DNA from: Bordetella sp. BOR01
GTDB taxonomy: Bacteria; Pseudomonadota; Gammaproteobacteria; Burkholderiales; Burkholderiaceae_B
Direction: 5' to 3'
Length of the DNA: 64,000 nt
Assembly (NCBI RefSeq): GCF_019218885.1
Contig: NZ_JAHUWT010000001.1
Span: 1,426,001 to 1,490,000, forward strand
Shown here: in pieces, positions 24,373-33,055 of the stretch
Position numbering within the stretch: position 1 is the stretch's first letter
Layout: each line of letters begins with the position of its first letter
Notes under the pieces: model-generated
What the model saw: only the letters and a program-made list of their open reading frames with translations
Database searches by the model: none
What the model was told of the DNA's origin: nothing
Program-made: the position numbers and the translations under genes

Positions 24373-25844
24373 GGCGTTTCTTCCTGATGAACGGGTTTGG
24401 TTAGCGTACCACCGGATGAGGCGGGGTGGGGCGCGGCGCGCGGCGCATTGCGCAGCAGCAGCCCGCCCAGCAGGGCGGCCGTGGCGGCGCAGATGGCGCC
24501 CAGCATGAACGCCAGGCGGTAGCCGCCATTGAGCGCATCGGGCAGCACGGCGCCGGCCGAGGCCAGGGCACCCGTGCGCGCTGCCGCCAGGCTGGCCAAT
24601 ATCGCCAGGCCCAGTGCGCCGCCCATCATGAACGCGGTGTTGACCACGCCCGAGGCCAGGCCCGATTCGTGCGGCGGCACGTCGTTCATGGCGGCCAGCA
24701 GCAGCGGGTTGAACGCGATGCCGGCCCCCAGCCCCAGCAGCAGCATGCCGGGCAGGATGTGCACGGCAAATCGGCCGTCGATGGGGGCCTGCGCGAACAG
24801 CGCCAGGCCCAGCGCGGCGATCGCCAGCCCGGCCGCCAGCGGTGCGCGGATACCGAAGCGCATCACCAGCCTGGCCGATACGCCCAGCGAACAGACGGCC
24901 ATGATCAGGTTGCCGGGCAGGAAGGCCAGGCCGACCTGCAAGGCGCTGTAGCCCAGCACCAATTGCATGTATAGCGCCGAAATGAAGAACCACGCGAACA
25001 TGGCGCCTGCCCACAGCACGCCCACCACGTTGGCGGTGGCCAGGTTGCGCAGCCGGAACAGGCCCAGCGGCATCAGCGGCGCCTCGCTGCGCGACTCGAT
25101 GAACAAGAACGCCGCCAGCAGGACGGCCGCGGCGATCAGCAGCCCCAGTGACTGGGGCGAGGTCCAGCCGACCTCGTTGCCGTTCACCACGGCGTATACC
25201 GCCAGCATCAGCGACAGCGTCACGGTGGCGGCGCCTGCCAGGTCGAGCCGGATGCCGCTGCTGGCGGAACGTCCGCCGGGCAGCAGCACCAGGCACAGGC
25301 CGAACACCACGGCGCCGATCGGCAGGTTCACCAGGAAGATCCAGTGCCAGCTCAGGACGCTGGTCAGCAGGCCGCCCAGCAGTACGCCCACGCTGCCGCC
25401 ACCGGCGCATACAAAACCGTACACGCCCATGGCCTTGGCGCGCTCGGCCGGTTCGGAAAACAGGTTCATGATCAGCGACAACGACACCGCCGAGACCACG
25501 GCGCCGCCCAGGCCCTGCACGGCACGCGCGGCCACCAGCAGTTCCTGGCTGCCTGCCACCCCGCACGCCAGCGAGGCCGCGGTAAACAGCGTCAGGCCCG
25601 CCAGGAAGACGCGGCGGGCACCGAACAGGTCGCCCAGCCGGCCGCCCAGCAGCAGGAAGCCGCCGAAGGTCAGCATGTAGGCGTTCACCACCCACACCAG
25701 GGCGGTTTCGGAAAACTGCAGGTCGGCGCGGATCGAGGGTAGCGCCACATTGACGATGGTGGTATCCAGGACGATCATCAGCACGCCCAGGCACAGCACC
25801 ATCAGTGCCAGCCAGCGTTGCCTGTCTTGGAGAGAATGCTGCAT
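24369..25844 (-). CDS. DHA2 family (14-helix) MFS drug transporter
   Basis: The 491-residue protein has the EmrB/QacA layout. It has helix 1 motif GVLMIVLDTTIVNVALPSIR, motif A LGGRLGDLFGARRVFLAG, and motif C in the fifth helix. About 14 membrane segments are visible, ending in a short basic tail. Members export hydrophobic cations or drugs in exchange for protons across the inner membrane. No membrane-fusion partner (EmrA) is adjacent. It is upstream of, and overlaps, the DUF937 gene. A VOC gene lies 31 bases upstream on the same strand. Confidence 0.9.
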   Translation of the reverse strand: MQHSLQDRQRWLALMVLCLGVLMIVLDTTIVNVALPSIRADLQFSETALVWVVNAYMLTFGGFLLLGGRLGDLFGARRVFLAGLTLFTAASLACGVAGSQELLVAARAVQGLGGAVVSAVSLSLIMNLFSEPAERAKAMGVYGFVCAGGGSVGVLLGGLLTSVLSWHWIFLVNLPIGAVVFGLCLVLLPGGRSASSGIRLDLAGAATVTLSLMLAVYAVVNGNEVGWTSPQSLGLLIAAAVLLAAFLFIESRSEAPLMPLGLFRLRNLATANVVGVLWAGAMFAWFFISALYMQLVLGYSALQVGLAFLPGNLIMAVCSLGVSARLVMRFGIRAPLAAGLAIAALGLALFAQAPIDGRFAVHILPGMLLLGLGAGIAFNPLLLAAMNDVPPHESGLASGVVNTAFMMGGALGLAILASLAAARTGALASAGAVLPDALNGGYRLAFMLGAICAATAALLGGLLLRNAPRAAPHPASSGGTLTKPVHQEETP

Positions 25845-25875
25845 GCAAGAGCTCCGTCAAAGGGAAAGGGGGGAA

Positions 25876-26295
25876 TCAGCCCGCCATCTGGCCGCCGTTG
25901 ATCAGCCACGACGTGCCGTAGCGGTCGGTCAGCGCGCCGAAGGCCTCGGCCCAGAAGGTTTTCTGCAGGGGCATGGTCACAGTGCCGCCCTCGGCCAGGT
26001 TATTGAAAATGCGGGTCGCGTCGGACACAGTGGGGAAAGCCAGCACCAGCGACACGCCCTGCTGGCCCTGGTAGGGTTGGTTGCCCGCGGCGTCCGAGGC
26101 CATCAGGGTCTGGCCGTCCAGGCTCAGCCGGGCATGCATGATGCGGTCTTGCGCGCCGGCCGGAATATCGGTGCCGTCGGGGGCCTGGCCGTATGTCAGC
26201 ATCGCTTCGATGCGACCGCTCAAAGTATGTTCGTAGAAGCGCATGGCGTCGGCGCAGTTGCCGTCGAAGGTCAGGTAGGCGCAGAGCTGGGGCAT
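25876..26295 (-). CDS. VOC family protein, PhnB-like
   Basis: The 139-residue product has the PhnB-type single VOC module: PQLCAYLTFDGNCADAMRFYEHTLSGRI, then DRIMHARLSLDGQTLMASDA, LVLAFPTVSDATRIFNNLAEGG, and FGALTDRYGTSWLING at the end. PhnB homologues are metal-free or weak metal binders without confirmed enzymatic activity. The ATG at 26295 begins the first strand, with GGAGAATCATCC upstream as a ribosome site; in-frame upstream sequence is disordered. It precedes the DHA2 transporter gene and may be part of that unit. Confidence 0.88.
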   Translation of the reverse strand: MPQLCAYLTFDGNCADAMRFYEHTLSGRIEAMLTYGQAPDGTDIPAGAQDRIMHARLSLDGQTLMASDAAGNQPYQGQQGVSLVLAFPTVSDATRIFNNLAEGGTVTMPLQKTFWAEAFGALTDRYGTSWLINGGQMAG

Positions 26296-26400
26296 GATGG
26301 ATTCTCCGGTTGTGGGCGGGGCGGCGGCCCGTGTGGCCAACGGTGCGCGGCCAGTGTTGTAATGGCGGTCGCGCCGATGAACCATGAATGAAGCGTCACG

Positions 26401-27228
26401 ATGACCATACAGATTAATGAAGAACTGCGAACCTATATAGACCCGCTCAGCGCGGACGAATACGCCGCGCTCGAGCGCAGCCTGCTGGCCGAAGGTTGCC
26501 GCGACGCGCTGGTGCTATGGAACGATGTATTGGTCGACGGCCACAACCGCTACGAGTTGTGTCGCAACCACGGCATCGAATTCAAGACTATCCAGAATAC
26601 CCGTTTTACGTCCTTCGATGATGTCAGGCTGTGGATGATAGAGAACCACCTGGGCCGGCGCAGCGTGTCGGATTTCCAGCGCGGGGTGCTGGCATTGCGC
26701 AAGAAAGAAATCTTGCAGGCGCGCCAGGCGGAGCAGGCGCAGGCCGCCCTGCAGGCCTCGGCAGACGTGCCGGCCCCGCAAGCGGCCGAGCCAGCCCCGC
26801 TGCCCACCCGCCAGGCGTTGGCGCGGGCCGCGCGCGTCAGCAGCAATACGCTGGGGCAGATCGAGAAAATCCACAAGGACGCCGCGCCAGAGCTGGTGCG
26901 GGCGGTGAAGGCCGGGGATATTTCCATCAATGCGGCCGCCGCCGTGGCGACGCTGCCGGCCGATCAACAAGTGGCGGCCGCGGCGCAAGGGCGCAAGGCG
27001 CTGCGCGAGCTGGCGCGCCAGGCCCGCGAGGCCAAGGCGGCCTCGCGCGACAGCGATGCCGATGCTCCGCCCGCCGCCGACGAGCCCGTCGATGCCATCG
27101 ACGATTATCCGGCCGAAGTGGCGCGCCTGCGCCGCCTGCTGGCCGCGCTGACCGAAGAACGCGATGCGCTGAAGAAGAAAGTCATGCACTTGACGGTGGC
27201 GTTGAGCGAAGCGCGCAACAACGCCTAG
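26401..27228 (+). CDS. Solitary ParB/Srx-fold protein with coiled-coil C-terminus
   Basis: A 275-residue protein. Residues 1-100 are a ParB-type N-terminal (ParB/Srx) domain: EEYAALERSLLAEGCRDALVLW-like opening and DVLVDGHNRYELCRNHGIEF, with the polar DGHxRY stretch used for nucleotide binding. Residues about 130-200 form a helix-turn-helix-like region (RAARVSSNTLGQIEKIHKDA). The C-terminus is a charged coiled coil (AEVARLRRLLAALTEERDAL). There is no parA, parS or phage gene nearby, so chromosome partition is unlikely. The role is unknown; a DNA-binding or regulatory task is plausible. Composition is like its neighbours. Confidence 0.82.
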   Translation: MTIQINEELRTYIDPLSADEYAALERSLLAEGCRDALVLWNDVLVDGHNRYELCRNHGIEFKTIQNTRFTSFDDVRLWMIENHLGRRSVSDFQRGVLALRKKEILQARQAEQAQAALQASADVPAPQAAEPAPLPTRQALARAARVSSNTLGQIEKIHKDAAPELVRAVKAGDISINAAAAVATLPADQQVAAAAQGRKALRELARQAREAKAASRDSDADAPPAADEPVDAIDDYPAEVARLRRLLAALTEERDALKKKVMHLTVALSEARNNA

Positions 27229-27257
27229 GGTCTCTGCACACGAAAAGCGCCCGCACT

Positions 27258-27284
27258 GGCCGGATATGGGGCCCTCATCCGGCC
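27258..27284. terminator. Hairpin between convergent ParB-like and AlkB genes
   Basis: GGCCGGAT (27258-27265) and ATCCGGCC (27277-27284) are perfect inverted arms with an 11-base loop, overlapping the alkB stop codon. There is no T-run, so it may be a weak bidirectional terminator or just a fold-back. Confidence 0.45.
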
Positions 27285-27925
27285 TGGCGGAATGTCAGGT
27301 TGATGCGGATCGCGCCCAGGCGCGGGTGGCTGGCGTCTTTCAGGGGCAGCACGCCGTGGTAGCGCAGGCGGTCGGGGCCGCCCCAGACCGCCACGTCGCC
27401 GTGGTGCAGCGGCACCCGCCGGGCCGGGTCGCCGCGCCGGCCGCCGCCGAACAGGAATACCGCCGGGATACCCAGCGAGACCGACACGATGGGGGCGCCG
27501 AAGTCGCGCTCGTTCTTGTCCTGGTGCAGGCCCATGCGCGCACCCGGCACATAGCGGTTGACCAGGCAGGCGTCGGGCCGGAAGCCGGCGAAGCCTGCGG
27601 CGTCGGCAGCGGCCTGCGCCAGGCGCAGGAAAGCGGCCGGCATGGCGGGCCAGGGCAGGCCGGTCTGCGGATCGTGGCGTGCATAGCGGTAGCCGTGGCG
27701 ATCAGAAGCCCAGCCCAGCGCGCCGCAGTTGCTCAGCGCGGCCGACATGCGCAAGCCGCCCGGGGTTTCCATGTGTCGCAGCGGCGCGGCGGCCAGCACG
27801 CCGTCCAGTGCCGGCAGCACCGCATCGACGTATGGCAGGGCGTAGCCGCGCAGCACGACGGCGGCGGGGCCCAGGTCGATGCGGACGGGGGCAGTGTCAT
27901 GCGGGTCGAACAGTTCCAGGTTCAT
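27275..27925 (-). CDS. alkB: DNA oxidative demethylase AlkB
   Basis: The 216-residue protein matches AlkB in length and motif order. The nucleotide-recognition region holds MSAALSNCGALGW and RYARHDPQTGLPWPAMP. The Fe(II) site is LHQDKNERDFGAPIVSVSLG (His-x-Asp) with the distal histidine in RLRYHGVLPL. The 2-oxoglutarate-binding arginine is in RINLTFR. AlkB removes 1-methyladenine and 3-methylcytosine lesions from DNA or RNA by oxidation. It lies 34 bases downstream of another 2OG-Fe(II) oxygenase, likely one transcription unit. No ada gene is in the window. Confidence 0.95.
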   Translation of the reverse strand: MNLELFDPHDTAPVRIDLGPAAVVLRGYALPYVDAVLPALDGVLAAAPLRHMETPGGLRMSAALSNCGALGWASDRHGYRYARHDPQTGLPWPAMPAAFLRLAQAAADAAGFAGFRPDACLVNRYVPGARMGLHQDKNERDFGAPIVSVSLGIPAVFLFGGGRRGDPARRVPLHHGDVAVWGGPDRLRYHGVLPLKDASHPRLGAIRINLTFRQAG

Positions 27926-27959
27926 GAGGGGGGCTGGCCGTGGTGGGTGCTGCCAGGCG

Positions 27960-28685
27960 CTACTGCGCGTCGTGGAAGATGATGCCCAACGTGTAGCGCC
28001 TGCCCGAGCGCACCTGGCTGACGCCGTGGCGCTGGTTGACGCGATAGTAGCCGCGCGCGCCCGGCACCGGCCGGTGGTGCACGGCGAACGCCACCGCGTC
28101 GCCCTGGCGCAGCGGCACCACCTCGGCGCGCGACTGCATGCGCGGACGCTGCGTGGTCAGCACGAATTCGCCGCCGGTGAAGTCGCGCTGCGGCTCGGAC
28201 AGCAAGATGGCGACTTGCAGCGGGAACACGTGCTCGCCGTACAGGTCCTGGTGCAGGCAGTTGTAGTCGCCAGGGCCGTAGGCCAGGATCAGCGGCGTGG
28301 GGCGGTGCTGTCCGGCGGCATGGCAGCGCCGCAGGAACTGCGCATGGCTGGCGGGATAGCGCACGTCGATGCCCATGGCTTCGTTCCAGCGGTTGGCCAG
28401 CGGCGCCAGCAGGGGATACAGCGCCGTGCGCAATTGCGTGATGGGCTCGGGCAAGGGATAGGCAAAGTACTTGTATTCGCCTTGCCCGAAACCATGCCGC
28501 GCCATGACCACGCGGCTGCGATAGCGCGCGTCGTCGGCGTAGCCGGCAGACAGTTCCGCGCAGGCGCGGGCATCGAGCAGCGCGGGCAGCACTGCATGGC
28601 CGTCCCGGTCCAGGGCGGTTTCCAGGGCTGGCCAATCAAGCGCGGCCAGGCGGTCGGCGGCCGGCGGGGGGGCGGTGCAGTTCAT
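27960..28685 (-). CDS. 2OG-Fe(II) oxygenase superfamily protein (AlkB neighbour)
   Basis: A 241-residue double-stranded beta-helix oxygenase. The iron site His-x-Asp is in NCLHQDLYGEHVFPLQVAIL, the distal histidine in VNQRHGVSQVR, and the oxoglutarate arginine in SGRRYTLGIIFHDA. The N-terminus (ALDRDGHAVLPALLDARACA) is typical of prolyl-hydroxylase-like folds. I recall this type as a neighbour of ada/alkB in many proteobacteria, suggesting a role in alkylation damage, but its substrate is unproven. Start at 28685 was picked because it sits at the family-like N-terminus; a longer start at 28721 is possible. Confidence 0.88.
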   Translation of the reverse strand: MNCTAPPPAADRLAALDWPALETALDRDGHAVLPALLDARACAELSAGYADDARYRSRVVMARHGFGQGEYKYFAYPLPEPITQLRTALYPLLAPLANRWNEAMGIDVRYPASHAQFLRRCHAAGQHRPTPLILAYGPGDYNCLHQDLYGEHVFPLQVAILLSEPQRDFTGGEFVLTTQRPRMQSRAEVVPLRQGDAVAFAVHHRPVPGARGYYRVNQRHGVSQVRSGRRYTLGIIFHDAQ

Positions 28686-28754
28686 GGCCCCAGTGTAGGC
28701 AGCGTGCCGGCTACGGGGCACCCCGGCTCTTGCGGCCGAACTTCCGGGCCGCGT

Positions 28755-29093
28755 TCAGCCGCAGCGCAGCGCGGTGATGGCGTCGCCGCCGTCAAGAATG
28801 ATGTTCAGGCGCGCTGGGTTGTATTCCATGGTCATGACCTGGCCCGGCCGCAGGACGCGCAGCTCGCTGGATTGCGAGCGGGAACGCGCGTCGTCGCCTA
28901 TCGATTCGGCATATTTCTGGCCGATCAGGTCTTGCACGGGCTGAGCGTCGCAGGTAGAGGTCGGGGCGGTGCCGCCCGATGGCGTGCCGGCGCTGTCGGC
29001 GGCAGGGGTATCGGACGAGGCGCGCTGGCTTCCGGGCGCGGCGCAGGCAGTCAGGCCGGCAACGAGGAAAACGGGAATCAGCTTGCGGATCAT
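28755..29093 (-). CDS. I78-type peptidase inhibitor lipoprotein
   Basis: The 112-residue product has a lipoprotein signal peptide with lipobox L-T-A-C (residues about 14-17, cysteine acylated), then a low-complexity Ser/Gly/Thr linker, then an inhibitor I78 domain. The domain has QPVQDLIGQKYAESIG, LRVLRPGQVMTMEYNPARLN and the C-terminal ITALRCG with the paired cysteine. I78 proteins inhibit subtilisin- or chymotrypsin-like proteases. It would be tethered in the envelope facing the periplasm. The ATG at 29093 has an AAGGAG-like site upstream (AGGAGCCCCC). Confidence 0.87.
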   Translation of the reverse strand: MIRKLIPVFLVAGLTACAAPGSQRASSDTPAADSAGTPSGGTAPTSTCDAQPVQDLIGQKYAESIGDDARSRSQSSELRVLRPGQVMTMEYNPARLNIILDGGDAITALRCG

Positions 29094-29177
29094 GGGGGCT
29101 CCTTCGGGCTGGATAGACATCCATGATAGACCAGCGCGGCAGTTGATTTGTTCAACGAGCCGGCCGGCCCCCGAAAG

Positions 29178-30185
29178 TCAGCCGGCGTCGCCCGCCAGTA
29201 CCAGTGAAGCGCCCGCGGCGATTGTCGTCGCTGTGCCTCGCAGGCGGGCCACGTCGCGCAGCGGCGGCGCCCCGTATTGGCGGCTGTATTCGCGGCTGAA
29301 TTGCGAGGCGCTTTCGTAGCCCACCTGGCGGGCCGCCGCGCCGGCGTCCGCCAGTCCGGCCAGCAGCAGGCGGCGCGCCTCTTGCAGGCGCAATTGCTTC
29401 TGGTATTGCAGTGGGCTCATGGCTGTCACCGCCTTGAAATGGTGGTGCAGCGACGACGTGCTCATGTTGACCGTATGGGCAAGCTGGTCGATGCGCAGGG
29501 GGTGGTCGAAATGCGTCTGCAGCCATTCGATGGCCTGGCGTACCTGGTGGGTGGGGCCCTCGTGGCGCGCGATGTGCCGCAGCCGTCCGCCCAGTTCGCC
29601 GTTCAGCAGGCGGTAGCTGATTTCGCGCCGCAATAGCGGCGCCAGCACCTGGATGTCTTGCGGCGTATCGAGCAGGCGCGCCAGCCGCAGCGCCGCGTCG
29701 AGCAGGGGCGGGCAGACCCGCGCCACGGCCAGGCCGCGCCCCGCGTCGGACTCGGCAGGCTGCGGCAGGCCGGTCTCGGCCAGCAGGTCGGCGGTGATGC
29801 GCGCGTCCAGGTCGAGCACGAAACACATATAGGGCGTGTCGGGACTGGCCAGGGTCACGCGCGAGGCCACCGGCAGGTCGATCGAGGTCAGCAGGTAGTG
29901 CGACGCGTTGTATTCGTAGACGTCCTCGCCCACTTCGACGCGCTTGGCGCCCTGCACCAGCAGCGCCAGCGACGGCCGGTACACGCCGAAAGTCAGTTCG
30001 CTGGGCTGTGACGAACGAAAGAACGACAAGCCCTCTATGGCGGTGGGATACAGGCCGTCGGCCTGCGCATGCCGGCCGATCAGCGCGGCCAGCTCGCCCA
30101 GGCCGTCGGCCAGGGCGGGCGGACAGGCTGCGGCATTGGTAGAGAAGGGGGCCATATTCACTGCCGATGTATCGGACCACGCCAT
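29178..30185 (-). CDS. AraC family regulator with AraC_N domain
   Basis: A regulator of about 335 residues. The AraC_N domain (about 15-180) has [60 protein letters not shown] and [10 protein letters not shown]. The C-terminal DNA-binding domain has two helix-turn-helices ([20 protein letters not shown] and [19 protein letters not shown]). It follows the IorB-like gene with one base between stop and start, so it may be translated from the same mRNA and control it. The start is uncertain between 30185 (MAWSD) and 30155 (MAPFS). The inducer is likely an aldehyde or aromatic, by inference. Confidence 0.87.
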   Translation of the reverse strand: MAWSDTSAVNMAPFSTNAAACPPALADGLGELAALIGRHAQADGLYPTAIEGLSFFRSSQPSELTFGVYRPSLALLVQGAKRVEVGEDVYEYNASHYLLTSIDLPVASRVTLASPDTPYMCFVLDLDARITADLLAETGLPQPAESDAGRGLAVARVCPPLLDAALRLARLLDTPQDIQVLAPLLRREISYRLLNGELGGRLRHIARHEGPTHQVRQAIEWLQTHFDHPLRIDQLAHTVNMSTSSLHHHFKAVTAMSPLQYQKQLRLQEARRLLLAGLADAGAAARQVGYESASQFSREYSRQYGAPPLRDVARLRGTATTIAAGASLVLAGDAG

Positions 30186-30186
30186 A

Positions 30187-32448
30187 TTACGCTTGCTCCG
30201 CCGGCGCCTTGATCTGGGCCGCGAAGGGCAGGGTGCGGATGCGCTGCCCCGTTGCGGCGTACAGGGCGTTGGCCACCGCCGGCGCCACCGGGGGCACGCC
30301 GGGTTCGCCCACGCCGGTGGGCTTTTCCGTGGATGCGACGGTGTGCACTTCAATGGCCGGCATTTCGTTGATGCGCATGACCGGGTAGTCGTGGAAGTTG
30401 CTTTGTTCGACCTGCCCGTCTTTCAAGGTCAGGGCGCCATGCAGCGCGGTCGACAGGCCGAAGCCGATGCCGCCTTCCATCTGGGCGCGCACGACATCGG
30501 GGTTCACCACCACGCCGCAGTCCAGCGCGCACACGATGCGATCGACCTTGAACGAGCCATCGGCCTTGACGGTGACTTCGGCCACTTGCGCCACGATGGT
30601 GTTGAACGATTCGTGCAGCGCGACGCCCCGGCCGCGCCGTTCGCCCTGCGCGCCGTCCGCCAGGGGCCGGGCCCAGCCGGCGCGTTCGGCCGCCAGTTCC
30701 AGCACCTTGCGGTGGCGCGGGTGCTGCTCGAGCAAGGCGGCGCGGTAGGCCACCGGATCTTGCCCGGCCGCCATCGCGGCTTCATCCATCAGGCCTTCGG
30801 CCGAAAATGCGGTGTGCGTGTGGCCGACCGACCGATACCACAGCACGGGCACGCCGATGTCCTTCGGGGTGTACGACTCGACCCGCAGATTGGGCACGGC
30901 ATAGCGCAGGTCGGCCTGGCCTTCCACCGACGTGGGGTCGATGCCGTCTTTCATGGCGGCCTCGAACGGGCCGCCCAGGAAGATCGATTGCCCCGCCAGG
31001 CGAACGTGCCAGGCCTGCAGCTTGCCCTGCGCGTCCAGGCCGATACGCGCGCGGTGCACATTCAATGGCCGGTAGTAGCCGCCGCGCGTGTCGTCCTCGC
31101 GGGTCCAGACCAGCTTGATGGGCGCATGCACGCCCTGGTCGCGCGCGGCCTTGGCAATGGACACGGCCTCGGTCACGTAGTCGGCATGCGCGTTGGCGCG
31201 CCGGCCGAAACTGCCGCCGGCATAGAGCTGGGTGATGAACACTTGGTCCGGGGCCAGGCCCAGCATCTTGGCCACCGCCGCCTGGTCGACGCTCTGGAAT
31301 TGCTCGCCGTTCCAGATGTCGCAGCGCCCATCGCCAAGCTGCACCAGGCAGTTCATGGGTTCCATCGCGGCATGGGCCAGGTAGGGCACTTCGTATTCGG
31401 CTTCGATGACTTTGGCGGCCTGCGCCAGCGCGGCATCCACGTCGCCGTGGCTGGCCGCCACGGTGCCGGGGCTGTCCAGCGCCTTGCGGTACTGCGCACG
31501 GATCTCGTCGGTGCCCTTGCGGTGGGCCTGGCTGTCGTCCCATTGCACTTGCAGCGCATCGCGCGCGGTGCGCGCGGCCCAGGTGTTGTCGGCCAACACG
31601 GCCACGCCCTCGAAGTTGTGCCCGGTGCCGGCAAACTGCAGCACATGGCGCACGCCGGGCACGGCCTTCGCCTTGCTGGCATCGAAACTGGCGACCTTGC
31701 CGCCGAAGCGGGGCGGGTGTGCGGCCATTGCGACCAGCATGCCGGGCAGCTTCATGTCCTGGGTGAACAGGGCCGTGCCGTTGGTCTTGGCAATGCCGTC
31801 CACGCGGCGCGGCGCTTCATTGCCGATCAGCTTGAAATCGGCCTGCGCCTTCAGCGGCACCGATTCGGGCACGGGCTGCCTGGCGGCGGCGGCCGCCAGT
31901 TCGCCAAAGCCTGCCTGCCGCTGCGACGCGGCATGGCGCACGATGCCCGCCGATACCGTGATGTCCTTGGGGTCGACCTGCCATCGTTCGGCCGCAGCGG
32001 CAACCAACATGGCGCGCGCCGTGGCGCCGGCACGGCGCATCTGTTCATACGAGTTGGCGATGGCGGTGCTGCCGCCGGTGCCTTGGAGGCCCAGCGCCAG
32101 GTTCTTGTACAAGTCGGTGTTGGCGGGGGCGCCTTCGACACGCACGCGAGACCAGTCGGCGTCGAGTTCCTCGGCCACCAGCGTGGCCAGGCCGGTGTAG
32201 GCCCCCTGGCCCATTTCCAGATGCTTGGACAGCACCGTCACGCTACCGTCGGTGCCGACGCGCACGAAGGCATTGGGAGCGAAGGCGTCGGCACTCGCCT
32301 GGTTGGTGGCGCCGCCGGCGGCACGCGCGGCCGCGGGGCCAAGCGCAATACCGAGCACCAGTCCGCCCGCGCCTTGCATGAAGCGGCGGCGGCTGACATT
32401 ACGCACCGGCAGGATAGCCGCAGTGTGGGAACGCACGATGGGATGCAT
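30187..32448 (-). CDS. Molybdopterin-binding large subunit, IorB-like aldehyde/isoquinoline dehydrogenase
   Basis: The 753-residue protein has a twin-arginine signal ([19 protein letters not shown]), then the two-domain xanthine-dehydrogenase-type molybdenum subunit. Motifs include [55 protein letters not shown] and the active-site glutamate in [10 protein letters not shown]. It would work with the [2Fe-2S] subunit encoded 11 bases upstream, oxidising an aldehyde or N-heterocycle in the periplasm. No cytochrome subunit or XdhC chaperone is adjacent. The ATG at 32448 follows AAGGAGCCCGTC; an unbroken frame extends upstream but is low complexity. Confidence 0.92.
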   Translation of the reverse strand: MHPIVRSHTAAILPVRNVSRRRFMQGAGGLVLGIALGPAAARAAGGATNQASADAFAPNAFVRVGTDGSVTVLSKHLEMGQGAYTGLATLVAEELDADWSRVRVEGAPANTDLYKNLALGLQGTGGSTAIANSYEQMRRAGATARAMLVAAAAERWQVDPKDITVSAGIVRHAASQRQAGFGELAAAAARQPVPESVPLKAQADFKLIGNEAPRRVDGIAKTNGTALFTQDMKLPGMLVAMAAHPPRFGGKVASFDASKAKAVPGVRHVLQFAGTGHNFEGVAVLADNTWAARTARDALQVQWDDSQAHRKGTDEIRAQYRKALDSPGTVAASHGDVDAALAQAAKVIEAEYEVPYLAHAAMEPMNCLVQLGDGRCDIWNGEQFQSVDQAAVAKMLGLAPDQVFITQLYAGGSFGRRANAHADYVTEAVSIAKAARDQGVHAPIKLVWTREDDTRGGYYRPLNVHRARIGLDAQGKLQAWHVRLAGQSIFLGGPFEAAMKDGIDPTSVEGQADLRYAVPNLRVESYTPKDIGVPVLWYRSVGHTHTAFSAEGLMDEAAMAAGQDPVAYRAALLEQHPRHRKVLELAAERAGWARPLADGAQGERRGRGVALHESFNTIVAQVAEVTVKADGSFKVDRIVCALDCGVVVNPDVVRAQMEGGIGFGLSTALHGALTLKDGQVEQSNFHDYPVMRINEMPAIEVHTVASTEKPTGVGEPGVPPVAPAVANALYAATGQRIRTLPFAAQIKAPAEQA

Positions 32449-32459
32449 GACGGGCTCCT

Positions 32460-32918
32460 TCAGGCCAGCGCGCGCGCGGCTTCGTGGATGGCGGCGCGGA
32501 TGCGCACATAGGTGGCGCAGCGGCACACATTGCCGCTCATGGCGCTGTCGATGTCGGTGTCGGTGGGCTGCTTGTTCTGGGCCAGCAGGGCGGTGGCCGA
32601 CATGATCTGGCCCGATTGGCAATAGCCGCATTGGGCCACGTCGAGTTTGCGCCAGGCAGCCTGTACGGCTTGCCCGACTCTGTCGCCGTCCACGCCTTCG
32701 ATGGTGGTGATTTTCTGGCCAGCCACGGCTGCCAGCGGCGTTACGCACGAACGGATCGGCGTGCCGTTGGCGTGCACCGTACAGGCGCCGCACAGCGCCA
32801 TGCCGCAGCCGTATTTGGTGCCGGTCAGGTTGGCAACGTCGCGCAATGCCCACAGCAAGGGCATTTCATCGGGCGCGTCGAGTGCAGTGTCTTTGCCATT
32901 GATGTTCAAGCTGGCCAT
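32460..32918 (-). CDS. [2Fe-2S] small subunit, IorA-like
   Basis: The 152-residue iron-sulfur subunit has plant-ferredoxin-type cysteines Cys38, Cys43, Cys46 and Cys58 (YGCGMALCGACTVHANG). Its second, helical cluster domain has Cys97, Cys100, Cys132 and Cys134 (QCGYCQSGQ and NVCRCATY). These bind two [2Fe-2S] clusters that carry electrons from the molybdenum site of the IorB-like protein. It precedes that gene by 11 bases. No signal peptide is present, so it probably rides through the Tat channel with its partner. Length and motifs are normal. Confidence 0.93.
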   Translation of the reverse strand: MASLNINGKDTALDAPDEMPLLWALRDVANLTGTKYGCGMALCGACTVHANGTPIRSCVTPLAAVAGQKITTIEGVDGDRVGQAVQAAWRKLDVAQCGYCQSGQIMSATALLAQNKQPTDTDIDSAMSGNVCRCATYVRIRAAIHEAARALA

Positions 32919-33055
32919 GGCGGATTCCTTCCTGGGCTTGCGGGGCCCGTGCCCCGCAGACGTGCAGGATAAGAAATCCGCACCGGCTACAGCAATGCCG
33001 ATTACTCCGCCATTCTTGCCTGATCCTGCGAATATGCGGGACCAGGCGGCGCGCC

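Noticed and set aside
26401-27228. ParB-like gene as marker of a plasmid or prophage
   Set aside because: Flanking genes are ordinary chromosomal ones with no ParA, integrase or att-like repeats.
29178-30185. AraC gene near alkB as Ada
   Set aside because: It lacks the methyl-accepting Cys motifs and the O6-methylguanine methyltransferase domain; it has AraC_N instead.
29944-32511. Very long forward frame antisense to the IorB-like gene
   Set aside because: It is His/Gln/Gly-rich, has no recognisable domain and runs through two well-supported minus-strand genes.
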